From: Leptospira selangorensis
Lineage (GTDB): Bacteria > Spirochaetota > Leptospiria > Leptospirales > Leptospiraceae
Length of the DNA: 64,000 bases
NCBI RefSeq assembly: GCF_004769405.1
Contig: NZ_RQES01000010.1
Span: 434,001-498,000, forward strand
Direction: 5' to 3'
Part shown: one piece after another, positions 52,206 through 62,732 of the stretch
How positions within the stretch are numbered: position 1 is the first letter of the stretch
Layout of the letters: each line of letters starts with the position of its first letter
The notes under the pieces: model-generated
Seen by the model: the letters and a program-made list of their open reading frames with translations, nothing else
What the model was told of the DNA's origin: nothing
Database searches by the model: none
Program-made: the position numbers and the translations under genes

Positions 52206-52934
52206 TTACTCTTCCTTACCTCGTTTACGAATGATGATTTCTATTCTTTCTTGGGAAGCTTTTACTTCCGGGCTGGGACCTTCTTCCGGACCTAATTTTC
52301 TAAATCCGTGGTATGCTTGTACTGAAAGTCTTTCTCTAGAGATTCCGTATTTTTCCGCTAATGTTTCTGCGATCAAACCTGCGCGATGAGCATTATATTC
52401 CCAAATATTTCTGAAACCTTGGCCTGCTTGTTCTGCGTAAGGAACTTGGACTCTCAATGTGATGTCCACATCCATTCCTTGTGCAACCTCGGCTACTTTT
52501 TTGAAAGTGAAGTCAGTGTCCTCATCCGGATGAAATTCACCCTCTCCCAAGGATGGTGCGAATACTTGGATACGGATCTCTTCTGTTTCGTTGATTCCTA
52601 TGAATAATTTAGTCTTCTCTTTTAGCTTTTTTAATGCATAAGAGATCCTTTCCCAGAAGCGATACATTTGGGTCCTTGGTTGTAGTAAAGGATCCTCTTC
52701 TAATGTAATATTGGAACCTTCAAAGAAAGATTCTCCTAAACCGAATCCGCCTCTGACTAAATCGGCAACTTGTTTCAATTTGTTTTGGTCAACTTGGGAA
52801 ATAGAATATAAGATAATAAAAAGTCCAAGAAGAAGTGTGATCATATCCGCATACGTCAAAAGCCATCTGTCCCGGTTCTCATCTCCGGCTTCGACAGGCT
52901 TCCTGTATCTGGAAAAACGTGATCTTCCGTTCAA
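52206..52934 (-). CDS. MotB/OmpA-like protein
   Basis: 242 residues. The N-terminal membrane helix WLLTYADMITLLLGLFIIL carries the proton-channel Asp of MotB. A linker leads to an OmpA-type peptidoglycan-binding domain (IWEYNAHRAGLIAETLAEKYG, then RLSVQAYHGFRK and QERIEIIIRKR). The start is TTG in a TTGA overlap, with AAGGAG eight bases before. No motA is adjacent. The gene sits between a helical unknown protein and a lipoprotein, so it may be a second, non-flagellar ion-driven motor component or an extra stator subunit. Confidence 0.82.
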   Translation of the reverse strand: MNGRSRFSRYRKPVEAGDENRDRWLLTYADMITLLLGLFIILYSISQVDQNKLKQVADLVRGGFGLGESFFEGSNITLEEDPLLQPRTQMYRFWERISYALKKLKEKTKLFIGINETEEIRIQVFAPSLGEGEFHPDEDTDFTFKKVAEVAQGMDVDITLRVQVPYAEQAGQGFRNIWEYNAHRAGLIAETLAEKYGISRERLSVQAYHGFRKLGPEEGPSPEVKASQERIEIIIRKRGKEE

Positions 52935-53593
52935 GCAGACGGCTCCTTAGGTTGCTTTCCATTTAAGAAAGCAGACTCTAGATATTCCGACTCTCTTCTC
53001 TCCACTTGCTCGATAAAAGAAACAAAAATTTCAGGTGATACGGGTAAAACTGCGTTATATGCCTTCTCCACTGAATCGAATAAAAGGGAAACTCCTAATA
53101 GACCTGCCATAAATCTAGCAGGTCGAATAAGATAAGCTGAGATAGGTTTATGCGCTAATTCATAGAATGTTCTAAGATTATGAAGAACTATCTCTAATTG
53201 TTTTTCTCTTTCTTCTTTATGACCGTATGCTTTGTACAGATCGTCGTATTCTTCTCTAGAAAGTTTTTTACCGTCCCAATCTCTTTGGATGAGTAACTGA
53301 GCCATTTCGGAATCTAAATGATCTGTTAGATTGTTTAACTCAATCAGAGTTTCTAAATTAGCCCTAGTAGTTTCTTTCATCATACCTTTTACTTTTTGGT
53401 ATGTGTCCAAGGCTAAATGCATCCAAGCTTCTTTACCATCTAGGTTATAAATCGTTTCGAAAAAATACTCCACCATAGAGATCGTTTCTTCTAGATGAAA
53501 ATAGTCCGCATAAAATTTGCGGAATCTTTCCACCTGAGCTCGAACGACCTCTACCTTGGCATGTTTAAGTTTATGTTCTTCGAAACTACTCAC
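52931..53593 (-). CDS. Helical protein cotranscribed with the motB-like gene
   Basis: 220 residues from a GTG with GGAT seven bases upstream. It is mostly alpha-helical and charged (HKLKHAKVEVVRAQVERFRKF, then REEYDDLYKAYGHKEEREKQ). One possible hydrophobic segment lies near residue 168 (RFMAGLLGVSLLF). No family is recognised. It overlaps the motB-like gene by four bases, so a joint function at the envelope is likely. Confidence 0.6.
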   Translation of the reverse strand: MSSFEEHKLKHAKVEVVRAQVERFRKFYADYFHLEETISMVEYFFETIYNLDGKEAWMHLALDTYQKVKGMMKETTRANLETLIELNNLTDHLDSEMAQLLIQRDWDGKKLSREEYDDLYKAYGHKEEREKQLEIVLHNLRTFYELAHKPISAYLIRPARFMAGLLGVSLLFDSVEKAYNAVLPVSPEIFVSFIEQVERRESEYLESAFLNGKQPKEPSA

Positions 53594-53608
53594 TATATTA
53601 TCCGATTA

Positions 53609-54751
53609 TTATTTGGACTTTCCTCTGGATACCAAAGGTAGAGGATAACTTTTAAAACCTTGCTGATCAATTTCGGTTTTTACGGAACTATAATCAGTCG
53701 GAAGATTGATCGTGTCTCTATAAGACTTGGAACTAGAGCGAATCAATAGATTCGGAATACTATCATCTGTAGGAGTGTATTTGAAACGTACTCCGTACTT
53801 ATGATTTCTTGCCCAACCTTCTTTCGTAATTTCTAATAGAGGGACCTTAGAATTAATATATTTTTTTTCGAAAGAATATACGGAAGATCCAGGAGAATAA
53901 TATCTCAATCCCTCTTTACCGGAATCTACCTCTACCCTTCCACCTTGAGGAAAAGAAAGAGAGATATAAGTAGTTCCTGAATATGATCCTCTGTTCTTGA
54001 ACCAGATCACTACTTCGGATGTTACGTCCTTTTTCCATTCAGCAGGAACTTCTACACTTAATAAACCTGGAGCGGCAACACTCGGAACATCAGGAACTAG
54101 TTCCCATCCGTTAAAATTAAAATTCTGAGCATAAGTACGATTATTCGGAAAGATGGTAAGATTCTTTTCTTCTTTATTATAGGAGAAATCGATACGTTTT
54201 GATTTTGCTAAAAATTGGTGGTCTTTTAGAGAAGCAAGTCCGTCCAAAATTTTTTCACCCTTACGGATCACATACGGAACGGAAAAAAGACCTAAAGGAG
54301 GTTCTTCACTTAGAACTTCTAAAAAGAGAGAATTAAAAGAATCTCCTGGAAGTTCTTCCATTAGAATTCTTTTGACTACAAAGCCGGATTCTTTTGCATT
54401 CTCATCTTCTCCTGGTTTCCAAGTGGAAGCCTTAGGATCATACGCGAAAGGCCCGATGTTTAGAAGATTAAATCCAATCTTGGACTTAAGTGTCCATTCT
54501 CCGTTTTGTTTTTTGAAAACTGCGAGAATCTCTTCGGTTCCATTACGGACCAAGGAGAAAACTTCCAAGTCAGGATCCTCATCTAGGTTTCCTAATTTTT
54601 TGAGTACCACATCAGGACTTTTTTCTTCGGACTCTGGAATGGTTAAGGAAATGATCTTGGAATCGGATGGTGTTTTTGAATTACAAGCAAGTAGAAGAAT
54701 GATTGCTGAAAAAAGGATCAGCACTCGGAAAAAAGAAATGAAACGAAACAT
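53609..54751 (-). CDS. Lipoprotein, unknown function
   Basis: 380 residues. The signal sequence is hydrophobic (FFRVLILFSAIILLLAC) with the lipobox LLAC at Cys23. The mature part has a segment (KKLGNLDEDPDLEVFSLVRNG) like the Asp-rich loops of FG-GAP/VCBS repeats, then beta-rich sequence. No enzyme motif is visible. It lies 15 bases ahead of the helical-protein/motB/lipoprotein genes and could belong to that operon. Confidence 0.7.
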   Translation of the reverse strand: MFRFISFFRVLILFSAIILLLACNSKTPSDSKIISLTIPESEEKSPDVVLKKLGNLDEDPDLEVFSLVRNGTEEILAVFKKQNGEWTLKSKIGFNLLNIGPFAYDPKASTWKPGEDENAKESGFVVKRILMEELPGDSFNSLFLEVLSEEPPLGLFSVPYVIRKGEKILDGLASLKDHQFLAKSKRIDFSYNKEEKNLTIFPNNRTYAQNFNFNGWELVPDVPSVAAPGLLSVEVPAEWKKDVTSEVVIWFKNRGSYSGTTYISLSFPQGGRVEVDSGKEGLRYYSPGSSVYSFEKKYINSKVPLLEITKEGWARNHKYGVRFKYTPTDDSIPNLLIRSSSKSYRDTINLPTDYSSVKTEIDQQGFKSYPLPLVSRGKSK

Positions 54752-54807
54752 ATTCTGAACTACAGCTTCTTTCCAAGAAAAGCAGATGTCTATCGATTTC
54801 CTAGGTC

Positions 54808-55647
54808 CTAACCAGCCTCCATACCGAATACATTTTTTACGATCCTAGCATTTGTAGTACCGTCGTATTCGTCAGTATAAGCTCCTAAGGCCTCCGCAAA
54901 CTCAGGCGATAATCCCGCCTTGGTCCTTAGCTCCGGAAAATATAAAAATCCCTTTGCCCTTCGGGGAGTGAATGGATGAGTCAAAAGATCTAGATACTTC
55001 TCCCATTGTTGGTCTTGAGAAGTTCCGTCCGAAAACACTACCTTGACTCCCCTTTTGACATGCCGGATCTCATCATCATGAACGATCTGCATGATATCCG
55101 CTCTCTTTTGGTCGCCGAATTTTTCGAATGCCTTTTGGTAGATCATAGAAAAATCCAAATTGGCTCCTTCGAAAGAAAGAGCCATGATTGCAAAGAACTT
55201 CTGCAACGATTGCATATTAGGAGTTTGTTTCCAGAATATATAATTGAGAGGACGATCCCCCAGATCCATTCCCCATTCTCTAATTGAAGCTAAATAAAGT
55301 TTCAGATGTTTCTGTTCTTCCAAAATTGTTTTGTACAAACTTTTACGAACGGAAGAAGGAGCATTCTGAAATTTTAATATGGCCCAAGCAAATATCTCCA
55401 CGGCCATTAGCTCATGATTCGCAAAATGATGCAGAGAAAGTATTCGATTCTCCTCGGAATTCAAATGTTCTACCCGAGGCATTTTTGATTTTTTATCCGA
55501 GAAAATTATCTTAGAAGATCTTTCCGGTCTATCCTTTGGAACGAATTCAGGCCAAAAAATATCTTCCGGCATTTTTTCCGGAGAATATAATTTATCTTCT
55601 AAATTGGGAGAACTTAAAAGAAATTGAGCGTATTCGTTTAGGGTCAA
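54808..55647 (-). CDS. DUF455 ferritin-like protein
   Basis: 279 residues. It is a four-helix diiron-type fold with HHFANHELMAVEIFAWAIL, EEQKHLKLYLASIREWG, SFEGANLDFSMIYQKAF and VHDDEIRHVKRGVKV, which give the expected Glu/His ligand set. DUF455 proteins are uncharacterised ferritin-like proteins, some near tRNA or stress genes. The start is a TTG two bases after the stop of the RsbW-like gene, without a good ribosome site, so translation is probably coupled. Confidence 0.8.
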   Translation of the reverse strand: MTLNEYAQFLLSSPNLEDKLYSPEKMPEDIFWPEFVPKDRPERSSKIIFSDKKSKMPRVEHLNSEENRILSLHHFANHELMAVEIFAWAILKFQNAPSSVRKSLYKTILEEQKHLKLYLASIREWGMDLGDRPLNYIFWKQTPNMQSLQKFFAIMALSFEGANLDFSMIYQKAFEKFGDQKRADIMQIVHDDEIRHVKRGVKVVFSDGTSQDQQWEKYLDLLTHPFTPRRAKGFLYFPELRTKAGLSPEFAEALGAYTDEYDGTTNARIVKNVFGMEAG

Positions 55648-55649
55648 GG

Positions 55650-56231
55650 TCAGTGTTTTTTAGAATCGAATGCTAATTCGATAATGGACCCGCGGATACT
55701 GGAATCAGTAGGGTCCGAGGAAATTCTTCCTTCTTTACAATGATACATGATCTTCACTGAGTCCATTAAGGATTGCATGATGAGTAAACCTTTACCTAAA
55801 TTCCTATGTTGAGTAAGCTTTCCTCTATTAGGAAGCACCTCACATTTTCCTTCTTGGTAGGTTTTTACTTTTTTTAAGAATTCTTGAAGGGAAGAAGGTT
55901 TAACTTCCGTGACTTGCTCTTCTATCTTTTCTTTTTTCAGACCGGAACCATAATCCACGATCCATAAAGTAAATTTAGAATTGTCTACGATCCATCTGCA
56001 AATGATCGTTTCTTCGGAACTGGAATTATAATTTGCGGAGATTGAGTTGGTGAGTGCCTCGTCTGCGGCTAGCTCAATCTGCTGAATGTCTTTGGAGATA
56101 AAAGTATTCTCTTCTAAGGATTGACGAAGTGCTCTTCTGAACTCCCGAATGCTAGCTAAGTCGGGAGGCAGGAACATAACGTACGAACCCGAATGATGCC
56201 TAACCAAAAGTGAATCGGCCGTATCCCTCAT
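55650..56231 (-). CDS. RsbW-like anti-sigma/regulatory ATPase
   Basis: 193 residues. HATPase_c fold of the serine-kinase/anti-sigma class: the N-box is IELAADEALTNSISANY, the G1 box is IVDYGSGLKKE, and the glycine lid is RNLGKGLLIMQSLMDSV. Relatives bind sigma factors or phosphorylate STAS-domain antagonists. Neither a sigma factor nor an antagonist is next to it. It is encoded directly before the DUF455 gene. Confidence 0.82.
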   Translation of the reverse strand: MRDTADSLLVRHHSGSYVMFLPPDLASIREFRRALRQSLEENTFISKDIQQIELAADEALTNSISANYNSSSEETIICRWIVDNSKFTLWIVDYGSGLKKEKIEEQVTEVKPSSLQEFLKKVKTYQEGKCEVLPNRGKLTQHRNLGKGLLIMQSLMDSVKIMYHCKEGRISSDPTDSSIRGSIIELAFDSKKH

Positions 56232-56308
56232 TTCTTATCTGAGAAGTCCTCTATATATTAATACAGACCGAAAGGGGGGTTTTGCAACAAAAATCCCCCG
56301 AAAAAATC

Positions 56309-57871
56309 TTAAGGTAAAGAAATTCCTACTTGTACCGAGATTTTCTCTATTCGTTTGAGTAGCTTTTCCTTCCCTAAGAGGGGAAATAGGATAGGTAACT
56401 CGAGTCCGTGGGCTTTGCCTGTAGCGGAGACTCGGATCGGCATAAATAGGGTCTTTCCCTTTTGGCCGGTCTGTTCTCCCGTTTGGGTCATCAAAGCCTT
56501 ATAATCCTCATCGGTTTTAGGATCCGACTTTTTAAGTAATTCGTAAAATGTAGTGACCACTTTTGGAGAAAATTCTTGGGAAAGAATTTCTTTCGCTTCT
56601 CCATCCTCTACTTTCAGGTCGGATACGAAAAATTCTGCGATATAATCAGGCGCCTGGCGTAAATTATCCAGATACACTCTAACGCTATCTACTAGAGAAT
56701 GTAATTCTTTGTTTTTTGGATCTCTATATTCCGCCGGAATATCCGTTCTGTTTTCCAAGAATGGAGCCAGACTATCCGCTACCTTTTGGATCGGAAGTTC
56801 TCTAATGTATTTATTAGAAAGCCAATTCAATTTAGACTTAGGATTCATCGCTTCTGCGATCTGGTCTAAGCTGGAGAAATTAGTCGCAACTTCTTCATCT
56901 CCACCTTTTGGTTTTCTGAATACATCAAAGGTAGAAGGTGATTTGGAACAACGATGTACATCGAATGTTTTAGGAAGAATATCCCCTGGCAAATATTCCT
57001 GACCGTCTGGTGAAGTCCAACCCAGTAGTGCCATATAATTTAAGAATGTCTCAGGCAGATATCCTAAATCACGAAATGCTAATATAGAAGTAGCTCCGGC
57101 ACGTTTGGATAACTTTTTACCGTCCATTCCCACGATCTCGGAAGCATGAGCAAACTCAGGAACCGGGAAACCCAATGCCTCATAGATCAGGATCTGACGA
57201 GGTGTATTAGAAAGGTGTCCAACTCCACGGATCACATGAGAAATTTTCATAAGACCGTCATCCACAACCACAGCGTAGTTATAAGAAGGGAAACCATCCG
57301 ATTTTACGATAATGAAGTCACCGATCAGTTTTGTTTCGAACTTCACTTTTCCTTGGATGATATCATCGAAGATCAGGGTTTTAGAAGGAGTTTTGAAACG
57401 AACGGAATAAGGAGTTCCTGCTTTCAGTTTTTCCTGAACTTCTGCTTCGCTCATATTAGCGTGAAGTCCATCATAAACGTATGGAACTCCCATTGCCTCA
57501 GCCTGCTTTTTCTTTGCCTCTAATTCTTCTTGGGTACAGAAGCAGCGGTAGGCTTTCCCCTCGGAGATCAACTTTTCAGTATATTCTTTATAGATAGAGA
57601 TCCTTTCGGATTGTACATAAGGACCGTAAGGACCTCCTACATGAGGACCTTCATCCCATTCTATCCCTAACCATTTTAAGGACTCAAGGATGGTTTTAAA
57701 AGATTCTTCGGTGGATCTGGCTTGATCCGTATCTTCTACCCTTAATAAAAATTTTCCGCCCTGGGCTTTGGCGTATAAGTAATTGAATAAAGCGGTTCTA
57801 GCTCCGCCCACATGAAGGAAACCGGTAGGTGACGGTGCAAACCTGGTTCTAACTTCCTTATTTTCTGGCAT
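56309..57871 (-). CDS. gltX: Glutamyl-tRNA synthetase
   Basis: 520 residues. Class I signature [20 protein letters not shown] (HIGH-type) near the N-terminus, and [13 protein letters not shown] (KMSKS-type). The Cys-containing zinc-binding region after residue 100 has only CFCTQEELE. It charges tRNA-Glu, and possibly tRNA-Gln if the amidotransferase route is used. The ATG overlaps the upstream lipoprotein gene by 14 bases. Confidence 0.95.
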   Translation of the reverse strand: MPENKEVRTRFAPSPTGFLHVGGARTALFNYLYAKAQGGKFLLRVEDTDQARSTEESFKTILESLKWLGIEWDEGPHVGGPYGPYVQSERISIYKEYTEKLISEGKAYRCFCTQEELEAKKKQAEAMGVPYVYDGLHANMSEAEVQEKLKAGTPYSVRFKTPSKTLIFDDIIQGKVKFETKLIGDFIIVKSDGFPSYNYAVVVDDGLMKISHVIRGVGHLSNTPRQILIYEALGFPVPEFAHASEIVGMDGKKLSKRAGATSILAFRDLGYLPETFLNYMALLGWTSPDGQEYLPGDILPKTFDVHRCSKSPSTFDVFRKPKGGDEEVATNFSSLDQIAEAMNPKSKLNWLSNKYIRELPIQKVADSLAPFLENRTDIPAEYRDPKNKELHSLVDSVRVYLDNLRQAPDYIAEFFVSDLKVEDGEAKEILSQEFSPKVVTTFYELLKKSDPKTDEDYKALMTQTGEQTGQKGKTLFMPIRVSATGKAHGLELPILFPLLGKEKLLKRIEKISVQVGISLP

Positions 57872-58808
57872 TGTCGTAATCTTTTAAGAGGATGATTGGA
57901 TAGTTCTTCAAATCGGCCGAAGCAGTAAACGGAATATTATTCGCAGCATCATAAAAATGTATGGATACGAATTCTTCCTTTCTCTTCTGTTTCCATTGAG
58001 ATATATTCTTTGAAGATAATAGATCTTCCGGAAGAATTCCCCAAGCCCAACGATATTCACCTTCTTCTCGGAATGTCCAAACTGGAAGTCTACCTTCTAC
58101 CATACTTACGTATTGGAATATTTGGTTCTTATAATCGTAGTCAGCGTATGGGAAACTTCTGCCACCTGGACTCGTATAATCAGTACTCAAACTAGTACGA
58201 CTATTACGAACATTCTCCCAATTCAATTCTACATTCTTGCCTAAACTTCTGTATTCTTTAGCGACCCATACGATCCCTGATTGGGAAAAATTATATAAGA
58301 TACCCCAATCGGAAACACTGAGTTGTTTAGGAGGAGAGATCTGCATGCCGGATCTAAAACCTTCTCCTTCCCAGTTCCATGAAAGAACACCTTGGGGATG
58401 AAAAGAAATATGTTTAGGATTAGAAGATTCTCCTTCTTCTAATCTAGCCGAACCCGAGAATAAGGAAGCTTTAAAACTTAATTTAGGAAAAACGATCCCT
58501 TTAGGAAGAGTAGTATGAAAATCTTCTTTTGTTTCCCAAAGATCCACTTCTCCAGTCCAAATTTTTTCCTTAGAAGATTGAGTTTGCAGTATTAAATATC
58601 TGAGATGGCCAGGTTGGTTCCGGAAAGATTCGGAACTTGCAGGGATCGAACTGAAATTAGTATAGATCCGAATACCTGGAAGATTAGAAACTAAAGGTTT
58701 TTCTTCCGTCCATTCCGTCAAAAGAGAACAGGACATTAAAAAAAACAAATAGGTCAAACCTAGTGAAAAGAATGTTGCTGTGAGATAAGATCGAGACTTC
58801 GGTTCCAA
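57858..58808 (-). CDS. Lipoprotein, unknown function
   Basis: 316 residues from a TTG. The hydrophobic signal ends in the lipobox FLMSC (Cys27). The mature protein is rich in Trp, Ser and Tyr ([41 protein letters not shown]), suggesting a beta-rich extracytoplasmic fold. No family is recognised. It is translationally coupled to gltX by a 14-base overlap, an odd pairing of a surface protein with a housekeeping enzyme. Confidence 0.65.
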   Translation of the reverse strand: MEPKSRSYLTATFFSLGLTYLFFLMSCSLLTEWTEEKPLVSNLPGIRIYTNFSSIPASSESFRNQPGHLRYLILQTQSSKEKIWTGEVDLWETKEDFHTTLPKGIVFPKLSFKASLFSGSARLEEGESSNPKHISFHPQGVLSWNWEGEGFRSGMQISPPKQLSVSDWGILYNFSQSGIVWVAKEYRSLGKNVELNWENVRNSRTSLSTDYTSPGGRSFPYADYDYKNQIFQYVSMVEGRLPVWTFREEGEYRWAWGILPEDLLSSKNISQWKQKRKEEFVSIHFYDAANNIPFTASADLKNYPIILLKDYDNARK

Positions 58809-59035
58809 AAAAATACAGCCGGAAAAAGAGGATTTCTTGAAAAACTTTCCGTTTTCATCCGAATCTTCAAGGAAAAACCGGGAAATTTTCTTTCCTTATC
58901 GGTGTTTCCCAACGAGAAAGTAAGAATTACTGCAACTTAAGTCGATTTCTTCCTAAAAAGTATGTACGAATTCAGGTAGTACGTTAAAAGGTTGACAGTA
59001 AAACCGTCCTAAAATCCTTTGGCAATAAAAGTCCC

Positions 59036-60421
59036 ATGAAAGATTCCAATAAACCAGGTAAAGAAAACTTCCCAAAAATACCATTTGAGGACCAAGTCAA
59101 CGATGATCAGAGAAAATACTCTCGATATGTCTGCGATTCCCGGGCAATTCCTCACGAAATCGATGGTTTAAAGCCCGTCCAGAGAAGAATTCTTTGGGCA
59201 ATGTGGAATTCAGACGCAAGGAACCGTTACACTAAGACTGTAAAAGTAGCGGGACTAGCGATGGGATATCACCCGCACGGAGATAGATCCATCCAAGATG
59301 CTCTTTCTCAGATGGCTCAAGATTTTACATTCGCAAATAATCGACCATTAGTTGCGGGAGAAGGTACTTTCGGAGACGTTTTGGATCCGAGCGCAATCGC
59401 TTCTCCTCGATACACTGAGGTAAAACTTTCTGACTTCGTAAAAGATCTTGGATTTTTCGAAAGTTTACCTGATATAGATTACGTTAAAAATTACGACGAA
59501 ACAGAAGACGAACCAATCCACTTCGTGGGAAAAGTTCCGATCGTTCTCTTGAATAATATTATGGGAATTGCGACCGGTTTCCGTTGTTTCATTCCAGGCC
59601 ATAAACTTTCTGCAATCATCAACTCGCAGATCAATTATCTCAAAACCAAAAAGCCTCTTCCTTTAAAACCTTGGTACAAGGATTACAAAGGCGAAGTGAA
59701 AATGGCAAAAACCGAAGCGGGCAATATCACAATGACCACTACCTTCGGTTTTACCTGGGAAGGAGATACTCTCTATCTTACTGATGCTCCAATGAACTGG
59801 AACAGAGAGAAGGTAATCAATCTTCTGGATGATATTCTGGAAAGAAAAGATTCCTGGCTGAAAGATTACGTGGATCATTCCAGCCAGACCTTCCGTATAG
59901 AACTGAATTATAAGAAGGGTGAAAAACCTAGCGCGAAAGAGATCTCTGCAGTAATCTCCAAAGAAGATACACAAACTCTTGCGAATAACGTGATCACTTA
60001 CGACGGTCGTTTGAAAAATTTCGGACCCGAAGAGATCATCAAACGTTTCTGCGATTTCAGAAAGACCCACTTAATCCGCAGATTCAAACGTCTTGCAGGT
60101 TTGGAACAAGAGAAGATCGAGAGAAACTCCGAATTGATCCGATTCATCAAAGAAAAGTGGAACGAAAAAGTAATCGGTATCAAATCCAAAAAGGATTTCG
60201 AAGATAAACTCCAAAAAGCAAAATTCGTGTACTACGAATGGTTAGCTTCTATTCCAATTTATAGAATGACTTTGGAAGAAGTTCGCAAATGTGAAGAAGC
60301 TATCGTAGAAGCAAAAACCGCCCTCTCCAGATACCAAGGGCTTGTGAAAGAAGATAAAAAATTAACAGAATTCATGGTCGGAGAATTAGCCGAGCTGAAG
60401 GATAAATGGGACAAGGAATGA
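59036..60421 (+). CDS. Type IIA topoisomerase A subunit, short and T4/eukaryote-like
   Basis: 461 residues. The breakage-reunion core is complete: [34 protein letters not shown] and the catalytic Tyr126 in [11 protein letters not shown], with its neighbouring Arg. The C-terminal beta-pinwheel of GyrA/ParC is missing; the protein ends after the coiled-coil gate, as in phage T4 gp52. Local matches such as [13 protein letters not shown] and [17 protein letters not shown] are closer to eukaryotic topoisomerase II than to GyrA. With the B subunit that overlaps it by four bases, it should decatenate or relax DNA. Loss of the wrapping domain argues against supercoiling. Confidence 0.85.
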   Translation: MKDSNKPGKENFPKIPFEDQVNDDQRKYSRYVCDSRAIPHEIDGLKPVQRRILWAMWNSDARNRYTKTVKVAGLAMGYHPHGDRSIQDALSQMAQDFTFANNRPLVAGEGTFGDVLDPSAIASPRYTEVKLSDFVKDLGFFESLPDIDYVKNYDETEDEPIHFVGKVPIVLLNNIMGIATGFRCFIPGHKLSAIINSQINYLKTKKPLPLKPWYKDYKGEVKMAKTEAGNITMTTTFGFTWEGDTLYLTDAPMNWNREKVINLLDDILERKDSWLKDYVDHSSQTFRIELNYKKGEKPSAKEISAVISKEDTQTLANNVITYDGRLKNFGPEEIIKRFCDFRKTHLIRRFKRLAGLEQEKIERNSELIRFIKEKWNEKVIGIKSKKDFEDKLQKAKFVYYEWLASIPIYRMTLEEVRKCEEAIVEAKTALSRYQGLVKEDKKLTEFMVGELAELKDKWDKE

Positions 60422-62562
60422 GCACCGCTAAAACCAAAACCGAAAAGAAGCCCGCGACCGGAGGGGAACGGAACTTCAAAAAACTCTCCAACGTAGAACA
60501 CGTGAGGATGAGGACCGGAATGTGGTTGGGGCAAAACTCTGCGTCCACATTCGAGCAGCATTTTTTCCGTAAGAACAGCGGCAATTTATACGAGATCGTA
60601 CATGAGGAATTGGAAGATGTTCCTGCCAAATTAAAATGTTTGGACGAGGCTTGTATGAACGCGGTGGACGAATACCGCAAAAACCAAAAGGACAAGGCTA
60701 TTCCTGAAAAGGATAAGATGTCCAAACTGATCATCCAACTTTCCTCCGACAAAAAGACTGTAACTGTTTCCGATAACGGAAGAGGGATCCCTGCAAAGAA
60801 TGCGGAAGGTGTATATCTGCATTTGATGTATGGAGAGAACTTTGACGACCACGTAAAACAAGATCATGTGGCCGGTCAGAATGGTGTGGGTATTTCTTTG
60901 GTAAGAATGGTTTCTTCTTACTTTAAAGTAAAAACTACTAATGATGGTAGCACTTTCAAAAAACTATTCACTATTCACGAAGATGCGAAGAAACAAATCC
61001 GTTCTTATAAACTTTCTAAAGAAGATACTGAAAGAGCTTTTTTATACTTCGACGAGCACGGAAAATTCGATGATTGTCCTCTTCTAACAAAAGACCAGAT
61101 CGAAAAGTTAGTTCCGATCAGTAAGAAGACAAACATGATAGAAGCGATCGAAAAAGCTTCTAAAGAAGATCATGGAACTTCCGTCGAATTCGAACTGAAT
61201 CCGAAATATTTTAATAACTTGGATACTTCCTTCAACGTAGATCTGATGAAACAGTATCTACAGGATATTGCAATGACCAATCCTGGATTGGAAGTTCAGT
61301 TTGTTCATAAAGGTAAGAAGGAAAAGTATAAGTTCAAAAAAGGTTTGGATGAGATATTCTCCCATTCTGATCTGACTTATTACAAAATGGACTATAATGC
61401 TCCTGCTACCGGATCCCAATTACATCTGGAAGCGTACTTAGTAATCGGCCAGAACAAAAACCTAACTTGGGTGAACTCGATCTTTGCTCCTCAAGGTGGC
61501 TCCGCTATCGAGTATCTGGAAAACAGACTTTGCGACGAAGTCCGTAAAAAAAGCCAGATCGTTTCCTTAGAGAAAAAACTCAAAACAAGCTGTACACGTA
61601 ACGACGTAAGGAACTGCTTCCACATGTATGTAAACATGAGGTTGTTGAATCCTCGTTTTAAATCTCAGGACAAGTCTTATCTAATCAATGATTTGAACGA
61701 AGATATCCGAAACGCAGTAGACAAACACTTAGATAAGTTCATTAAAAAAACCGGCTTATTGGAAGAAGTGAAACTCCAAATGGAGAAAAGAACTCAGCTA
61801 AAAGCTTTTGAAGACGCGCAACGCGGACTTAAAAAAGCAAGTAAGATGAATATTCCTAAACTTATGCCTCCTACAGGAAAACCAAACGATCCGGGCAGAG
61901 TATTATTCGTAGCTGAGGGAGACTCCGCAATCGCAGGTCTTCGTCCTGCAAGAAATCCTAAACTTCATGGTTTGTTCCCTTTAAGAGGAAAACCTATGAA
62001 CTGTAAGGGAGTTTCTCTCGCGAAAGCAATCGCAAACGAAGAGTTAAAAAATATCGTTGCGATACTCGGTCTACCTTTAGATCAAAAAGTAAAATCTATC
62101 GAAGAATTGAATTACGATAAAGTAAGTATCATCACAGATGCAGACTTTGACGGATACGCAATTCGTTCTTTAATGCTTTCTTTCTTTTACGAGTATTGGC
62201 CTGAACTTTTTGAATTAGGACTTATTCATATATCCAGCGCTCCGCTTTACGAGGTGGATATTAAAGGTGGAGATTCCAAAAAGACAGAGACTATATTCTG
62301 TATCGATGATAAAGATTATGATGCTCTCGTTAAACGAGTGGAAAAATCCGGCGGCCAGATCGTCCGTAAAAAAAGGAATAAAGGACTCGGGGAGACCGGA
62401 AAAGAAGCAATGAAGTTTGCGGTAGATGAGTGTATGACCAAGATCACTATCGGAAACAAAAAAGAAGCTTCTAAGATACAGAACCTTTGGTTCCATAAAG
62501 ACTTTGCTGAGCAAAGAAGGGACGCGATCTCTGAATACGCAATGAGCGTAATCGAAGATTAA
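60418..62562 (+). CDS. Type IIA topoisomerase B subunit, T4/eukaryote-like
   Basis: About 714 residues from the ATG at 60418, which overlaps the A-subunit stop (ATGA); an in-frame ATG at 60406 is possible. The GHKL ATPase has [21 protein letters not shown] and [12 protein letters not shown]. The transducer has NPRFKSQDK, a QTK loop with Asp for Thr. The TOPRIM domain has [24 protein letters not shown] and [28 protein letters not shown] and GLFPLRGK resemble eukaryotic/T4 enzymes rather than GyrB. A strong terminator follows. The order A then B is the reverse of gyrBA. Confidence 0.87.
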   Translation: MSTAKTKTEKKPATGGERNFKKLSNVEHVRMRTGMWLGQNSASTFEQHFFRKNSGNLYEIVHEELEDVPAKLKCLDEACMNAVDEYRKNQKDKAIPEKDKMSKLIIQLSSDKKTVTVSDNGRGIPAKNAEGVYLHLMYGENFDDHVKQDHVAGQNGVGISLVRMVSSYFKVKTTNDGSTFKKLFTIHEDAKKQIRSYKLSKEDTERAFLYFDEHGKFDDCPLLTKDQIEKLVPISKKTNMIEAIEKASKEDHGTSVEFELNPKYFNNLDTSFNVDLMKQYLQDIAMTNPGLEVQFVHKGKKEKYKFKKGLDEIFSHSDLTYYKMDYNAPATGSQLHLEAYLVIGQNKNLTWVNSIFAPQGGSAIEYLENRLCDEVRKKSQIVSLEKKLKTSCTRNDVRNCFHMYVNMRLLNPRFKSQDKSYLINDLNEDIRNAVDKHLDKFIKKTGLLEEVKLQMEKRTQLKAFEDAQRGLKKASKMNIPKLMPPTGKPNDPGRVLFVAEGDSAIAGLRPARNPKLHGLFPLRGKPMNCKGVSLAKAIANEELKNIVAILGLPLDQKVKSIEELNYDKVSIITDADFDGYAIRSLMLSFFYEYWPELFELGLIHISSAPLYEVDIKGGDSKKTETIFCIDDKDYDALVKRVEKSGGQIVRKKRNKGLGETGKEAMKFAVDECMTKITIGNKKEASKIQNLWFHKDFAEQRRDAISEYAMSVIED

Positions 62563-62589
62563 TTTCTTTCTTTAATACTTATAATAAAG

Positions 62590-62616
62590 AAAAGCCCGGT
62601 AATTCCGGGCTTTTTT
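62590..62616 (+). terminator. Intrinsic terminator of the topoisomerase operon
   Basis: AAAAGCCCGG (62590-62599) pairs with CCGGGCTTTT (62605-62614) around TAATT, followed by Ts. The arm is identical to that of the thiolase terminator at 7053-7077. Confidence 0.92.
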
Positions 62617-62732
62617 GTTTTAACAGAATATACATAAATTATATTCTCACGATATAAAAAAGATTTAAATCGCAAGAACCGGGTCGCCTCTTCTTCACTT
62701 CCAAATTATATTTCTTCCTTAGGAGAAATAGA

